A stretch of 64,000 bases of DNA from Punica granatum (GCF_007655135.1 NC_045132.1:15376001-15440000), one strand, 5' to 3'. Positions 47,397 through 58,170 are shown, counted from the first letter of the stretch. Numbers and translations: made by a program. Notes: generated from the sequence alone by a model not told the origin.

Positions 47397-47592
47397 GGCG
47401 GATTAGGGTTTCGAGGCAGATTACTATCTCCAGTCGGAAGAGAAAGGCAAAGATCGAAGCTTGAGATGCAGAGAGTGAAGTTGCCTTCTCGTCGGTTGAT
47501 AAGGACTTCCTCTAAACCGGGCGGCTGGGAACCGAACAATTTGGGCGGATGGCTAGAAGAAGGAAGAGGATTTTTTTTTTCATTATAAAAGA
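47397..47592 (-). promoter_or_regulatory. 5' leader/proximal promoter of the BSD gene
   Basis: The minus strand upstream of the ATG is mixed composition with short CT stretches and no clear TATA. A MITE lies directly beyond (47,593). Confidence 0.3.
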
Positions 47593-47817
47593 AGTCTGCG
47601 TTTGAATTTAAAATCAGATTTTAATTAAAAACAATAATATAAATGATTATGTATGAAATTCACTTTTTGATTTTGTATAAGGTATTTTGTTTTGTTGTGA
47701 AAAAAATGATATAAATAAAATCTATCATTTGACTTTGTATGAATTATTTTGTTTTATTATGAATAGAATTAAGTTAAAGTTAAATTTTAAAATCACATTG
47801 GGAAATCAAACTAGCCT
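47593..47817 (-). mobile_element. MITE upstream of the BSD gene
   Basis: About 225 bp with ends GTCTGCGTTTGAATTTAAAA and complement of GGCTAGTTTGATTTCCCAA. The interior matches 51,304-51,545 in the opposite orientation (TTTAACTTTAACTTAATTCT, CATACAAAGTCAAA, CAACAAAACAAAATA). The ends suggest the PIF/Harbinger group. TSD not resolved. Confidence 0.6.
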
Positions 47818-48454
47818 TTATAATATGTTTTATGCATTTATACTATTATATAATGGAAGAGATTTCTTTTTCGTCTCACTTTCTCTTTCCCAAGTTACCC
47901 ATAATAACCATTCTTTACTTATTAAAAGCCAGCAATTTAGAGACAAAAGAGTTAAATTACTCACAAAAACTATCCATTTCTCTCTCCATGATCTATTTGT
48001 TCTCCCCTCCTTCCTCTCTCCTCTTTTTGGACGTGCTTATCTCCCAAGTTCAATAACAATTTTTCATGTTTTCATATATAGTAATAATTTATTAGTTTTA
48101 TTAAATTATAATTATAATTTTAAAATAATATGAATTAACAAAAATGCCTATTATATATTATTTTGCCTGAACGTAGACGAAACCGATATATGGATCAACA
48201 TATTTGATTTTTTAAACTTTTCTTATGTGTTTTCCCATACTTAGCACGTCTGTCATCTCTAGTTAGAGGCTAATTAGAGATTAAAATTTAAACTGGAAAT
48301 TCTACTAATGATGAGGAATTTTTCATTCTTTTCGATGAGGCCATATAGTATTATTCTCAATCTATCAATTGGTAATCTAATACTATTACTTAAAGGGAGC
48401 AATCGCCATATACTTTCCCCAAGTTTGAGCATATTGTAAACAAACTAAAGGTTT
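47818..48454. other. AT-rich spacer
   Basis: No gene or element recognised. Confidence 0.5.
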
Positions 48455-48731
48455 TCTATCCCCAGGGATATTCATGATACGGTTCGGTTCGAAACCGAAC
48501 CGAACCGTTGCGAACCACAAAGATGCTTCGGTTATTTGAGTACCATTTCCATATCAAACCATTTGACAGTCAAAGACCGAACCACTTTGAACCGATTATT
48601 TTGATTTGGTTAATCGATTAAGTTTGGTTCGGTTTTGCAAACCAAACCCAAAATCCAAATTGAAAATTCCTGATTTTAATTTTTTTTTCGAAACTTTAAC
48701 GACAATGTATACATATTTGACGACTTTATCA

Positions 48732-49399
48732 ATAATTATTAGGGCTGGCAATATTTCACACGACACGATAACACGACACGGATACGACACGGAGTTAAAC
48801 GGGTTTGGGTTGGATATTTTTGATAATCGGTCTAAACGGGTCCAACCCGTTTAAACACGATTAATAAGCGTGTCTTATCGGGTTGAACCTGTGTAACCCG
48901 ATTATACGCGATTAAACCTGTTTATTTAAACATGTTTAATCGTGTTACTATAATCATGTAACCCGTTAACTCGTTTATGTATTTGGATTTATCAAAATAT
49001 CCTCATGTAATCCTAACTTCCTAAGTCCCTAACCTAATTTCTTTTTCTTTCTTTCATCCAATCCAACACATGTCGTGTTAACGTGTTCGGATCAACGAGT
49101 TAATCGGATAAACATGTCGTGTTAATGTATCCGGGTAACTGAGTTGATCGGATAAACAAGTTGTGTTAACGTGTCCTGATAACGTATATAATCGTGTCGT
49201 ATATACGTGTACCTATTATGACACGTTTCGATAAACGGGTTTAAACGTGTCTAAACGGGTTGACACGGATATATACGTGTCGTGTATGAGTTTCCAAAAC
49301 CTAACCCGTTTAATAATCGTGTCGTGTACGGGTTATGACTTTGATGACACGAATCCGTTTAGACACGACACGGCACGAATTGCCACCCCTAATAATTAT
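48732..49399. mobile_element. hAT-like element copy 2, without AGP insert, perfect TSD
   Basis: Element 48,740-49,391 (652 bp) starts TAGGGCTGGCAATATTT and ends with the complement of TAGGGGTGGCAATTCGTG. The 8-mer ATAATTAT flanks it on both sides (48,732-48,739 and 49,392-49,399). It is the reverse-orientation relative of 22,750-23,711. At 49,070/49,072 'ccaatccaacaca' passes straight into 'tgtcgtgttaacg', the point where copy 1 has about 360 extra bases. Confidence 0.92.
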
Positions 49400-49444
49400 C
49401 ATTTGACAATTTATACGTATGTGTGTACTGTACTATGTGAGTCG

Positions 49445-50971
49445 ACCATTGATGCGGCAGACGAATTGAAAAATTGGTACATGAAGAAAAATAGGTTCTA
49501 ATAACCTTATCTCATTGGAAACGGCCTCCAGAGCAAAACTCACACCTATGGCTGTGAAATTTCGATATTTTAGGCGAATTTCATCGTTTAGAGCCTTAAA
49601 CAGGCAATTTTATGTTAATTAGGGTGTTTTCGCAATTTTAGGAAAGTTTATTTCTTTTTGTGCGATTTAAGTTTTTTTAAATCCTATTTAAGCTTTGTAA
49701 GCCCTAGGGCTAAAAGAGTTGTTTTTGGATTATCAATAAAAATTGGAGTTTGTGTGCTCTTTGTCCAATTCTCATATTTGTTCGAGTTAGATGCCAATTT
49801 TCTAGGAATTCGAAGAATCAATAGGGATTGAAGGTCTTAGTTCCGGTATTCGTGCGAGAATCAACGGGTTTGCGACAGGTTACTCGCGTGTACACTGCGT
49901 CAGTTGGTATCAGAGCCGCGTTCGTTCTTGGATCAACGATGCCACCCCAAAAAACAGCTAATCAATATCGTGTTGCGGAGGAGAACGAACTGGATTGGAG
50001 GATCGAAGACATATCATATGATGAAACCAATCCAGTTTTCGATATATATCCAGATGAAGATCAAGAAGAAGTTACAGAATTTGTATTTAATGATCAAGGA
50101 AAACCAATGTTCGTTGTCAACAAATCTATATTAAATGATATTGGAGGTGATAAACTTTTTTATTATTGTACTCAGATTGAGGATATTCTAGATGAAGAAA
50201 TTTTCAATGCAAAGAAAGATGCATGAATGCTTACGGTGACAATTTCAGAGATTATTCAGTTGCCAAAGTTGGTCGAAGTGCACGTGTCTCGATCAAGAAA
50301 GCAAAAATTCAATGAAAATGTTTATTGGCTAATAGGTGTACGTAATTTTATGTACGAAGAATTAAGAGAGAGAGTTTGTAAAGAGAAGAAGGCATTCAAG
50401 TGGCAAATGAGAAAGCAGCAGAAGAATATTAATCTCTCTATTCGTGAAGATCAAGGTGATAGCTCGGACGGTGACAATTCGAGGGCGAATTCTCTTAATC
50501 CATGTGAGAATGATGCGGCAGACGAGCTGAAAAATTGGTACTTGAAGAAAAATAGGTTCTGACAACCTTATCTCATTGGAAACGGCCTCAAGAGCAAAAC
50601 TCACAGCCCATGGCTGTGAAATTTCGATATTTTAGGCAAATTCCATCGTTTAGGGCCTCAAACAGGTAATTTTATATTAATTAGGGTGTTTTCGTAATTT
50701 TAGAAATGTTTATTTCTTTTTGTGCGATTTAAGTTTTTTTAAACCCTATTTAAACTTTATAAGCCCTAGGGCTAAAAGAGTTGTTTTTCTTTTTTATCAA
50801 TAAAAATTGGAACTTTTGTGCTATTTGCCCAATTCTCGGATTTGTTCGAGTTGGATGCCAATTACCTAGATATTCGAAGAATCAATAGGGATTGAAGGTC
50901 GTAGTTCCGGTATTCGTGCGCGAATTAACGAGTGTGCGACAGGTTACTCGCGTGTACGCTGCGTCAACCAT
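49445..50971 (+). mobile_element. Miniature LTR retrotransposon (TRIM-like), 1.5 kb, 5-bp TSD
   Basis: LTRs 49,450-49,902 (453 bp) and 50,511-50,966 (456 bp), both TGATGCGGCAGACGA...GCGTCA, flanked by ACCAT (49,445-49,449 and 50,967-50,971). The primer-binding site TGGTATCAGAGC is at 49,905-49,916. Internal DNA is only 608 bp and lacks protease, integrase and RT. A weak purine stretch GTGAGAA precedes the right LTR. The LTR style resembles Ty3/Gypsy elements; classification is inference. Confidence 0.92.
49939..50226 (+). CDS. Short ORF in the miniature LTR element, possible gag remnant
   Basis: 95 codons from the ATG reading MPPQKTANQYRVAEENELDW to a TGA, 22 bases after the primer-binding site, the position where gag starts in LTR elements. 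It is acidic (DEDQEEVTEF, EDILDEEIFNAKKDA) with no zinc knuckle or recognised domain. A second open stretch (50,227-50,510, MLTVTISEIIQLPKLVEVHV...) follows immediately in the same frame and runs into the LTR. Frame integrity over 560 bases separated by one stop suggests recent coding origin. Function not known. Confidence 0.4.
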   Translation: MPPQKTANQYRVAEENELDWRIEDISYDETNPVFDIYPDEDQEEVTEFVFNDQGKPMFVVNKSILNDIGGDKLFYYCTQIEDILDEEIFNAKKDA

Positions 50972-51296
50972 AAGAGAGAAGATTGAAGAAAAAGAAATGA
51001 TTAAGGATTTTTATTTTACTTAAATGGTTCGGTTCAATCACCACAGTTAACCAGTTGAACAACCGAACCGTTCATACCATTCCGAACTAAATTAAAGAGA
51101 ACTGGTTTTAGTGGTTGGTTTGAAAACGGTCCGATTAAATTTTTTGTTCTTTTTGAACAGCCCTACCTATACCTTTGACCGTTTAAAAATATTTTGAAAA
51201 TATCTCCAACCACATTTCCACAAGTATCGGCAACTCTAAACATCATACATGACAACCAATCAAAACTAAACATCAAACAAATTAAATGTTTTATAA

Positions 51297-51545
51297 TATC
51301 TTGCTCGTTTGATTTTTCAGTGTGATTTTAAAATCTAACTTTAACTTAATTCTACTCATAACAAAATAAAATAACTCATACAAAGTCAAAGGGTGGATCC
51401 CATTTATACCACTTTTTTTTTCACAACAAAACAAAATAACTCATACAAAATCAAAAAGTGGACCCCATACATAACTATTTATATCACTCTTTTTCAAAAT
51501 CAAAATATAATTTTAAAATGTTATTTTAAATTCAAATGCAACATA
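51297..51545 (+). mobile_element. MITE, inverted relative of 47,593-47,817
   Basis: Begins GCTCGTTTGATTTTTCAGTG and ends AAATTCAAATGCAAC. The interior contains two CATACAAA.TCAAA blocks and CAACAAAACAAAATAAC. Same family as the copy next to the BSD gene. Confidence 0.6.
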
Positions 51546-51660
51546 AAACTTTCTTTTGTTGGGATTGGGGGATTCCATTCTGTCTCTATGAGTACACTCA
51601 TAAAACTTGACATTTAATTTGAGCTATAATATATCAAATATATAGATTTTTTTATTTCAC

Positions 51661-51802
51661 GTAAAATATAGTTTGACCCAACCTTCAGACATAGTAACAA
51701 ATACACCGATCTTAAAAAAGTTTTGCTTTACACCACTTGACCTATTTAGAAAGAAGCAAAATGTGCCCTAGTTGCTTTTCTATCCAGCTTTCTGGCCAAA
51801 AA
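51661..51802 (+). mobile_element. Solo MULE end
   Basis: GTAAAATATAGTTTGACCCA, then a TAGTAACA block, CACTTGACCTATTTAGAAAG, AAGCAAAATGTGCCC and TTTCTGGCCAAAAATTAAAT. This follows the order of the left terminal repeat of 20,109-21,056. No partner end was found downstream. Confidence 0.5.
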
Positions 51803-52484
51803 TTAAATTATTGTCACATGATTCACAAATAAATTCAATTTTTTTGAAACATTCAACAATTAGAAAAAAGGAAAATATGTCAAAGAGAGAAAAAAGGGAG
51901 GAAGAGAAGGAAGCGGCTGTGGCTAACCACGCCACTACCTACCAAGGGAAGGTCGATTGAGGCTTACTAGGCCATTAGCGGCCTCACATTCCCCTTTCTC
52001 TCTCCAAATCGCACACTCCCACGTCCTCTCAAGATAGGTCCATTCTAATAACTCTCCTTTAATAGACAAACTAGATGCAAGGGCAGTGCATCGTAAGGCA
52101 TATAGAAAGGATAATGACCACTATCTGAATGGATATATAGGTAAGAAAATTTCATTTATGACTAGCTCTTTGTAAAAACAATAGAAATCTTCTTTCTAAT
52201 CATACAATCATGCAAAGTAGCCAAATCAATGAGGGAACATTACTCATGCCTCTATAATCGAGAGGACTAAGGACGAAATTCTTCTCATAATCGTGAATAA
52301 TTTCTCCCATTCTCAACTTAAAATTATATTGCAATCCGTGAAAAAATTTAAAAACCGTGATGCAAATTTATGAGAAGCAAGCGATCAAAGTCTCAAGTAA
52401 AACGTTATCAGAAGGAAGTGACCACCTTCCAATAAGTGTCCTAAGAAAAATATGAAGAGCCATTCGCATCTTGGAAGACTTAAA
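51803..52484. other. Intergenic
   Basis: A GA-rich patch (51,870-51,960) with a 62-codon frame has no recognisable protein. The remainder is AT-rich. Confidence 0.4.
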
Positions 52485-52798
52485 GGGTGTGTTTGTTTTA
52501 TAAACAATGTTTAACTCAACTCAACTCAACTCCACTTATCTTCAATTCAACATCACAATCATTACTTTTTTTATTTTTAAAATATTTTTAACAATTCAAT
52601 TTAATTTTTAATATTAAATTCTTTCAACTATTCATTACTTTTTCACAATTCAACAACACAATCATTACTTAATCATTATTTTCTCTCAATTATTTATTAT
52701 TTTTTTCACATTTTTTCTCATAATTCAACAATACAATCATTACAAATCAATTAAAATCAAAACTCAACTCAACTCAACTCTTAATTCAAACGCACATG
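52485..52798. mobile_element. Tourist-like MITE, relative of 25,232-25,510
   Basis: Ends GGGTGTGTTTG and complement of CATGTGCGTTTGAAT, with AACTCAACTCAACTCAACTC near both ends and AATTCAACAACACAATCATT inside. TSD not preserved. Confidence 0.65.
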
Positions 52799-53339
52799 TC
52801 ACAATTTAATAAATTGATTATATATTTGACTTTTCATCTTTCAATATAGATCATTTTGATTTCAAAAATTGTGCGAGGAGAACTCTCCGTTCTACATAAT
52901 ACTTCTTAATGTGTTGTCCCAACTTTTAGTATTTTATGTAGATGAGCTCGTTAGAAACCTATTGGGCCTCCGGCAACCTCGCCAACTCGCCAGAATTGGT
53001 GCAGCGAGTGGAGGGAAGCCCCTTCCATTCCCCTCTCCCTCTTCTATTTTTCATTTCTTTTTGGGGAAGAGAGAGGGAGCAGATCCAGGGAGGGGGCTTC
53101 CCTCCGTCTCCTAGCCCCGCGTGGTCACCATACATTCGAGAGATTTTGAAGCTCAATAAAGTTTTTTTTTTGAATTAGATCTATTTAAATAAACTAAAAG
53201 TTTCACTCTACTTAAATCCCATTTCTTTTTGATAATTTTACATCTTCAGAGTTCTTAAAGGTTACACCCAAGCACTAATAAGATGAAGAATAAAATGACA
53301 TGTAGTTGGAGATGCTTCTGAATTGGACATAATTTTGGA
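52799..53339. other. Intergenic with a GC-rich inverted patch
   Basis: 53,010-53,105 contains a small inverted repeat (GGAAGCCCCTTCC region against GGGGGCTTCCC). No gene. Confidence 0.45.
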
Positions 53340-54017
53340 ACTTGAGATTCTGAACTAGGGTCAGATTAGGAAGCAATCCATGCAAGCTCCTATGACGGAC
53401 ATTAAGCCGAGGTTTGAAATGTCAACTCGCAGCAGAAACCATGTGGTTGGGAGTTTGAAAATTTATATCTTCATAAGAACTTCATCTTAAGTTGAGGAAA
53501 CATTAGTCAAATCCAAGTTCTTCAGTTTTTTGTATCCTTTGAATTGAACAGGAGGACACCTGCAAATGCACCAAAAAGGGTAAATAGGCGAGCCGATATC
53601 TTGTGAGCCTTCGAATTAATTTTTATAAAAAACGAACTCTTAGAGAGGCATCCACGATAGATGTGGAATCCAACGGTTGACGACATCACTGTCATTAACA
53701 TCATCATGGAAGATCTTGAACATAAATATCGAGCCCATATGGAACTGCAACACATGAACAACACCCTAAAACGTGCTACCATTTTTAGATGGATGACATT
53801 CTAGATCATAATAAAACACGAGCTCGCAGATTGAAGTCCACCTCTACCTTCACTTGGTCAAATAATGCTCTCTCGCGGCTTCTTTGATTTACAATTGTAT
53901 CAGGATCTTGTCCATGAGATGTGCGGGCAAGTCACTTATCCCCTCTACCGCTTCCTCCATATTGAAAACGACACTGAGAAGTTCCTCTTCACTTGAAACA
54001 ACCGCATTTACTTGCAT
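53340..54017 (-). pseudogene. F-box/LRR (FBD-type) pseudogene
   Basis: From an ATG at 54,017 the minus strand reads MQVNAVVSSEEELL..., then EGISDLPAHLMDKILIQL, a TAA, and IKEAARE. This is the F-box of the At1g13570-like family (pattern ISDLP..LIDKIL..LPI.EA.RTS). Further on it reads DVVNRWIPHLS, two stops, and CPPVQFKGYKKLKNL, the usual RWI.HLS ... KPP..F.GF.NLK leucine-rich part. At least three in-frame stops and a missing stretch between the two parts make it non-functional. Intact members are SCF substrate receptors. Confidence 0.72.
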
Positions 54018-54820
54018 ACTGAAATATCATATTTATCAAATATGAACCTCAAAGGAACTCAGTAGGAGGAGGTGAAAAATAAGACAAATCCCATAATCCG
54101 ACAAGATTGACTACACTAATAAGATGATCATGTTGAGGTAGAAACAAAGATTAAGTCGTAATTGCAAGTCAACAGCTACCTCCACGAAGAAACATGATCT
54201 AGGAAAGATGAAATTAAAAAATAAAATGAAAAAAGAGGGGCTCGAAAGGAAATTGATTTCGTTAGATACGACCATCGAAAGCTCCCAGCTTTGCCTTTTG
54301 TATTGCATTGATCGCCAACAAAATCTTGATCTTCTGATGAGAGAATCGTCGAAGTAGTTTATTCTCTGGGCTGAAAGCACGAGCTAGCAAAAAACAAAGC
54401 ACAAGTCTTAGCTCGAAAAAGGACAAAAAACAAAAAACAAAAAACAAAAAATGGGTCAAGGAATCTTAACGAAAGTCATGAAACATTGGAGACAAACAAG
54501 AGGAGTTTTCAAGTAGAGAGTAGCATGTTTTTTTTTTTTATCAATTTGAGAAAATGAGACGAGGAAGAATTGAAGGATGGGATTAAGATATATGCAAAAC
54601 AGACGAACATATACAGGTTTGCGCTTTGAAAATTGTTTTCTAAATCCCTTAGATTTTGTTTGTGCCTTTCATTGTGTGGTGCTTACATGAGTAGAAGTTT
54701 CGGAATGTCCTTGAACCTATTGCACTAACAATTGGAGTTTTAGTAACTAAGAGACCAGACCTTGAGACGCTAATGCAGTTCTTTTAGAAACAAAGCTGGC
54801 TCTGACTAGATAGAGCTCTA
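54018..54820. other. Intergenic upstream of F-box relic
   Basis: Minus-strand frames at 54,111-54,459 may be former leader or first-exon sequence, but nothing is recognisable. An AAAAAAC repeat lies at 54,425-54,450 and a T run at 54,529-54,540. Confidence 0.4.
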
Positions 54821-55035
54821 TCTTCCTACTTTCTGGCGATTATGCGTATTGGATATTTATGACCGTACTATCTAAAATGACTATTCATATATTAAATTTC
54901 CATTGGACTTATATTGACTTGGGCCTCTTATCTTCATGCTTTCTGGCGATTATGCCTATTGGATATTTATGGCCGTACTATCTAAAATGACTATCCATAT
55001 ATTAAATTTCCATTAGATTTATATTGACTTGGGCC
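54821..55035. repeat. 110-bp tandem duplication across the border of a miniature LTR element
   Basis: 54,821-54,930 and 54,931-55,035 are near-identical (TCTTC.T.CTTTCTGGCGAT ... TTGACTTGGGCC). Each copy includes flanking DNA and the first 35 or so bases of the LTR (TATTAAATTTCCATT), so the duplication came after the element inserted. Confidence 0.85.
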
Positions 55036-55520
55036 CATATCCACTTAAAAATTTAAGCTGATAAGTGATGGTACTCAAATCTCATATAAACCCATGGATA
55101 TTCATTCATCTTTTCAACGTGAGATTAACATTTTCAACACCCGCCCTCACGTGTAACGTGTGATCTATTTCTTTCTACATGTTGTCACGTGTCCTTAAAC
55201 ATTCGCCATCAACTACTGACCTTAAGTCGGGCTCCTCTTCTGCACTCGGGCGAGGGGGGACTAGCCACGAGGCACTCTTTTTGGCTACACTCGGACATGC
55301 TGGGCTTGACGTGGTGTGGGTGAATGCGCATACGCCCGTGGGCACGCATACGCGTAACATGTGCTTTGATACCATATTAAATTTTCATTGGGATTATACT
55401 GACTTAGGTCCATATCCACTTAAAAGCTCAAGTTGATAAATAATGGTATCCAAATCTCATATAAACCCATGAATATTCATTCAGTTTTTCAATGTAGGAT
55501 TACCATTCTTGGGCTCAACG
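55000..55520 (-). mobile_element. Miniature LTR retrotransposon (TRIM), minus strand
   Basis: LTRs of about 140 bp at 55,000-55,139 and 55,375-55,520, same orientation, minus-strand start TGTTGAAAATG. The complement of the 12-mer at 55,363-55,374 is TGGTATCAAAGC, a tRNA-Met-type primer-binding site beside the 5' LTR. GTGAGGGCGGG at 55,140-55,150 (minus) is the polypurine tract. Internal DNA is about 235 bp with no coding content. Flanking duplication not found, as the left border was later rearranged. Confidence 0.8.
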
Positions 55521-56229
55521 TAGACAAAAGCCCCTTCTAGCATATATATGCTGCACAAGTGTTGTTTGTCATCTAGCATCTTCAAATACGTTTTTTTATT
55601 AAAATATTTTCTTGGTTGTATGGGAAGATGCGTCTACGATTAATGCCGTGTACCATTCCTAATAACATGTATGCCTATGCCTGTATTTGATGATATAGAT
55701 GAAACGCTACGGAGAAATGGCTCGCAAGTTATGCTACTTTAGGGAGCAAATGAAATAGGAAAGATTATCACCCTCGACAAAATCTTATAGGAGCAATGAT
55801 TTAGATATGGATATGTTGGAGGTAAATCCACCTTTGTCCAGTCTAAGCCCCGACAATAACTAAATTATGATAGATCCAAACTTATTCTCTAAAACATAGT
55901 TATGCAACCATCTTCAATTCGTTAATCCGAATTCGCATATAACATGTTTCAGTTTGATAAGAAGCATATAAGGTTGAAAAAGCATCAAGACGACACCCGA
56001 CGAATTGGCTCAAGGAAACTCCTTTAGCATAAAAAATCATTGGAAACATCTTATTCAATAAAATCACGTCCAGCTGAATACCATTAATCACGTCCAGTTG
56101 AATGCCTCCTCTGCCTCGGGTGGGAGCAAATGTCATTGTTGCAAGTTGTTCATGAGATCCCTATCGAATGCCACTAATCCTCACTACTCTGAAAATAGAC
56201 TTCTACTGTGGATTGCCAAGGTCGTAGCT
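55521..56229. other. Intergenic
   Basis: A frame at 55,900-56,136 (minus) includes a short internal duplication (IQLDVINGIQLDVI) and no recognised family. No gene is supported. Confidence 0.4.
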
Positions 56230-56722
56230 TGTCCTCCAAGTGATTGACACGCCTTCGCTCCACGGCATCAAGAGCCGCCACACTCGGGGACTTCTCCGAG
56301 CGGAAACAAACGGTCCTTGATCTTGTAGATGTGATCCCTTATATTGGTGGAAGTTTTCAGTATTTCTTTCATATTCTTGACCAAATTAGGGAAATAGCGG
56401 TCACTCAGGAAGTCAGAAACGATCAGCGCCTAAATCACTTGCGCTGCATTATTCCCAAAACAAATCGCCATCTCTATGTCTGGGTCATGTTCTTGTCCTT
56501 GCAGGAATTGCTCCGCCATTTCTTCGATAGCTCCCTTATATCGTCCGCAACCTGTTCAAGAGCTTTCTTGATCGCCTTCACATTCGTCAGAGGACTTCCC
56601 CAAAAAGATCTTAATGCATCAAATAGCTTTTCAGCGAAATCGCAGAGCTGGTCTCTTCTCAAATCAGTCGGACGCCCTTATAAAATCAAAAAAAATATGC
56701 ACGGTCATGGATTGTGGAATAT
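56230..56722 (-). pseudogene. Unassigned coding relic with frameshift and stop
   Basis: The minus strand reads protein-like segments in successive frames: DFAEKLFDALRSFWGSPLTN, VKAIKKALEQVADDIRELSK, then in another frame AEQFLQGQEHDPDIEMAICF, GNNAAQVI, a stop, ALIVSDFLSDRYFPNLVKNM and KEILKTSTNIRDHIYKIKDR. The amphipathic helical composition and continuity across one frameshift and one stop suggest a decayed gene rather than chance. I do not recognise the family. No splice signals tie it to other exons. Confidence 0.4.
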
Positions 56723-56865
56723 CCTATGACAGTAAGAATTATGACATATTTATGGATAAAAGATTAAATCTAAAATGTTCAAGACAGGTTTCTTGCGCTT
56801 ACAGGTCTTTTATTCTTAACAAATATGCTAAAGCATTGGTATAACCATTCTATCATGGAATCAAT

Positions 56866-57049
56866 ATCAAAATTTCCGAGAAATGGGGTGTAGTACAGTG
56901 GCTAACACCCTCACCTGATAACCTAGAGATTTCAGGTTCGATTCTCACCAGTGGGACTACCCATGCCCCTTTATTTAGATTTCATTTCCATTTCCTTGTA
57001 TTAGGCCATGAGCCTCCTATTGTAACCGAAAAAAAAAATCAAAATTTCC
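56866..57049 (+). mobile_element. tRNA-derived SINE with 12-bp TSD
   Basis: The body 56,878-57,037 (160 bp) starts GAGAAATGGGGTGTAG, with an A box (TAGTACAGTGG), a B box (GGTTCGATTCT) 35-45 bases on, a tRNA-unrelated part, and a TTGTAACCG plus A10 tail. ATCAAAATTTCC flanks it on both sides (56,866-56,877 and 57,038-57,049), as expected for LINE-mediated insertion. Confidence 0.88.
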
Positions 57050-57485
57050 AAATACTAATACAAACTTTAACCCACAATTTAAAACTTCTAATCAATTGTA
57101 ATTGGTCTTTTGGATTGGTCCCTATTTGAAACAATTCATTAATTATTACCCTCCTATTCATAGCTCGTATTTGTACTTTTGGAACTTATTCGAATTTTAG
57201 TTCATTCTAAGATATAGAATGAAAATTATAGCTATACAAACATCATACGAATTTATTAGTTACAACTGTATTAATGTATGTAGGAGCACCTATAAATTGT
57301 AGATCGAGTGGACTCACAATATCGATAGCCATTGTAGCTATAATATCCAACACAGACAAAATTCCTGCAAACTATCTCACTGAAATATTAGAAAGTTTCT
57401 TGAACATTCCCATTACTAATTCAATCCCACGATTATACAAGAACTTCCCTAATAATTCCATGACTGATTTCTCTTGAACTTTTAA

Positions 57486-57660
57486 AATTGTACTTAACTT
57501 AATCAAGAGATGGTGTAGTTTAGTGGCGTGTACCCTCGTCTTGTAACCTAGAGTTACAGGTTCAATACACGGTGAGACTATTTGTACCGTTTTAGGATTT
57601 ATATTTCATTGTACTAGACCCATGAGCTTCCATTGTAATCGAAAAAAATTGTAATTAACT
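57486..57660 (+). mobile_element. Second SINE of the same family, 14-bp TSD
   Basis: The body 57,500-57,646 reads AAGAGATGGTGTAGTTTAGTGG, B box GGTTCAATAC, CCATGAGCTTCCATTGTAATC and an A-rich tail. It matches the SINE at 56,878 along its length. Flanks AATTGTACTTAACT and AATTGTAATTAACT differ at one base. Confidence 0.87.
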
Positions 57661-58170
57661 CGTGTATAACATCTCAAACACTCTTTTGTACATCTTAAAT
57701 ATATTTAACCATCTATAAACATTTCTATTCATGATATCCTTAATTTTCGTATTTCCAGCAAAAGGGGAAACTAAGCTTAATTCTTTGTACATATACTTGT
57801 TCCACCGCTCTACAGTAATACAAGTTACCGCAATTAGAACCGGCCGCATCAATGTCTGATTCTTCGTAATCACTATCACTATCATAGGCCATACCTGCAA
57901 TGAATATTATATCATCACATGACCATTATATGCCATAAGTAAGAATCAACAAAAAGTTCAAAATAAAAGACGAAAGTATATTTAACTTAGATATTAGTTT
58001 GATAAGAAAATGAAATTTATTTCTAAACATAAATAAGTTCCTCATTAGGTTAAGTCAAATTGTTCGACAAAGGGCTAAATGACATACTAATAAAACTACT
58101 GAGCCAAGAAATGATAATAAAAAATTATGCATCATTTACAACTATTCAGTTAGTACCTTTTTATTCATCA
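57661..58170. other. Intergenic
   Basis: On the minus strand, after a 'ttgcag' acceptor-like site near 57,896, an ATG frame reads MAYDSDSDYEESDIDAAGSN; it has no partner exon and no family I recognise. Nothing else is supported. Confidence 0.3.

Larger units (their letters stand above)
48455..51173. mobile_element. Outer hAT-like element hosting two later insertions
   Basis: Element 48,463-51,165. The left end CAGGGATATTCATGATACGG and the complement of the right end TAGGGCTGTTCAAAAAG are hAT-style. Flanks TCTATCCC and CCTATACC agree at 6 of 8 positions. Subterminal ACGGTTCGGTTCG and GGTTCGGTTCAATC motifs occur at both sides. Without the insertions at 48,740-49,391 and 49,450-50,966 the element would be about 520 bp. 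The decayed duplication fits its being the oldest of the three. Confidence 0.7.
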
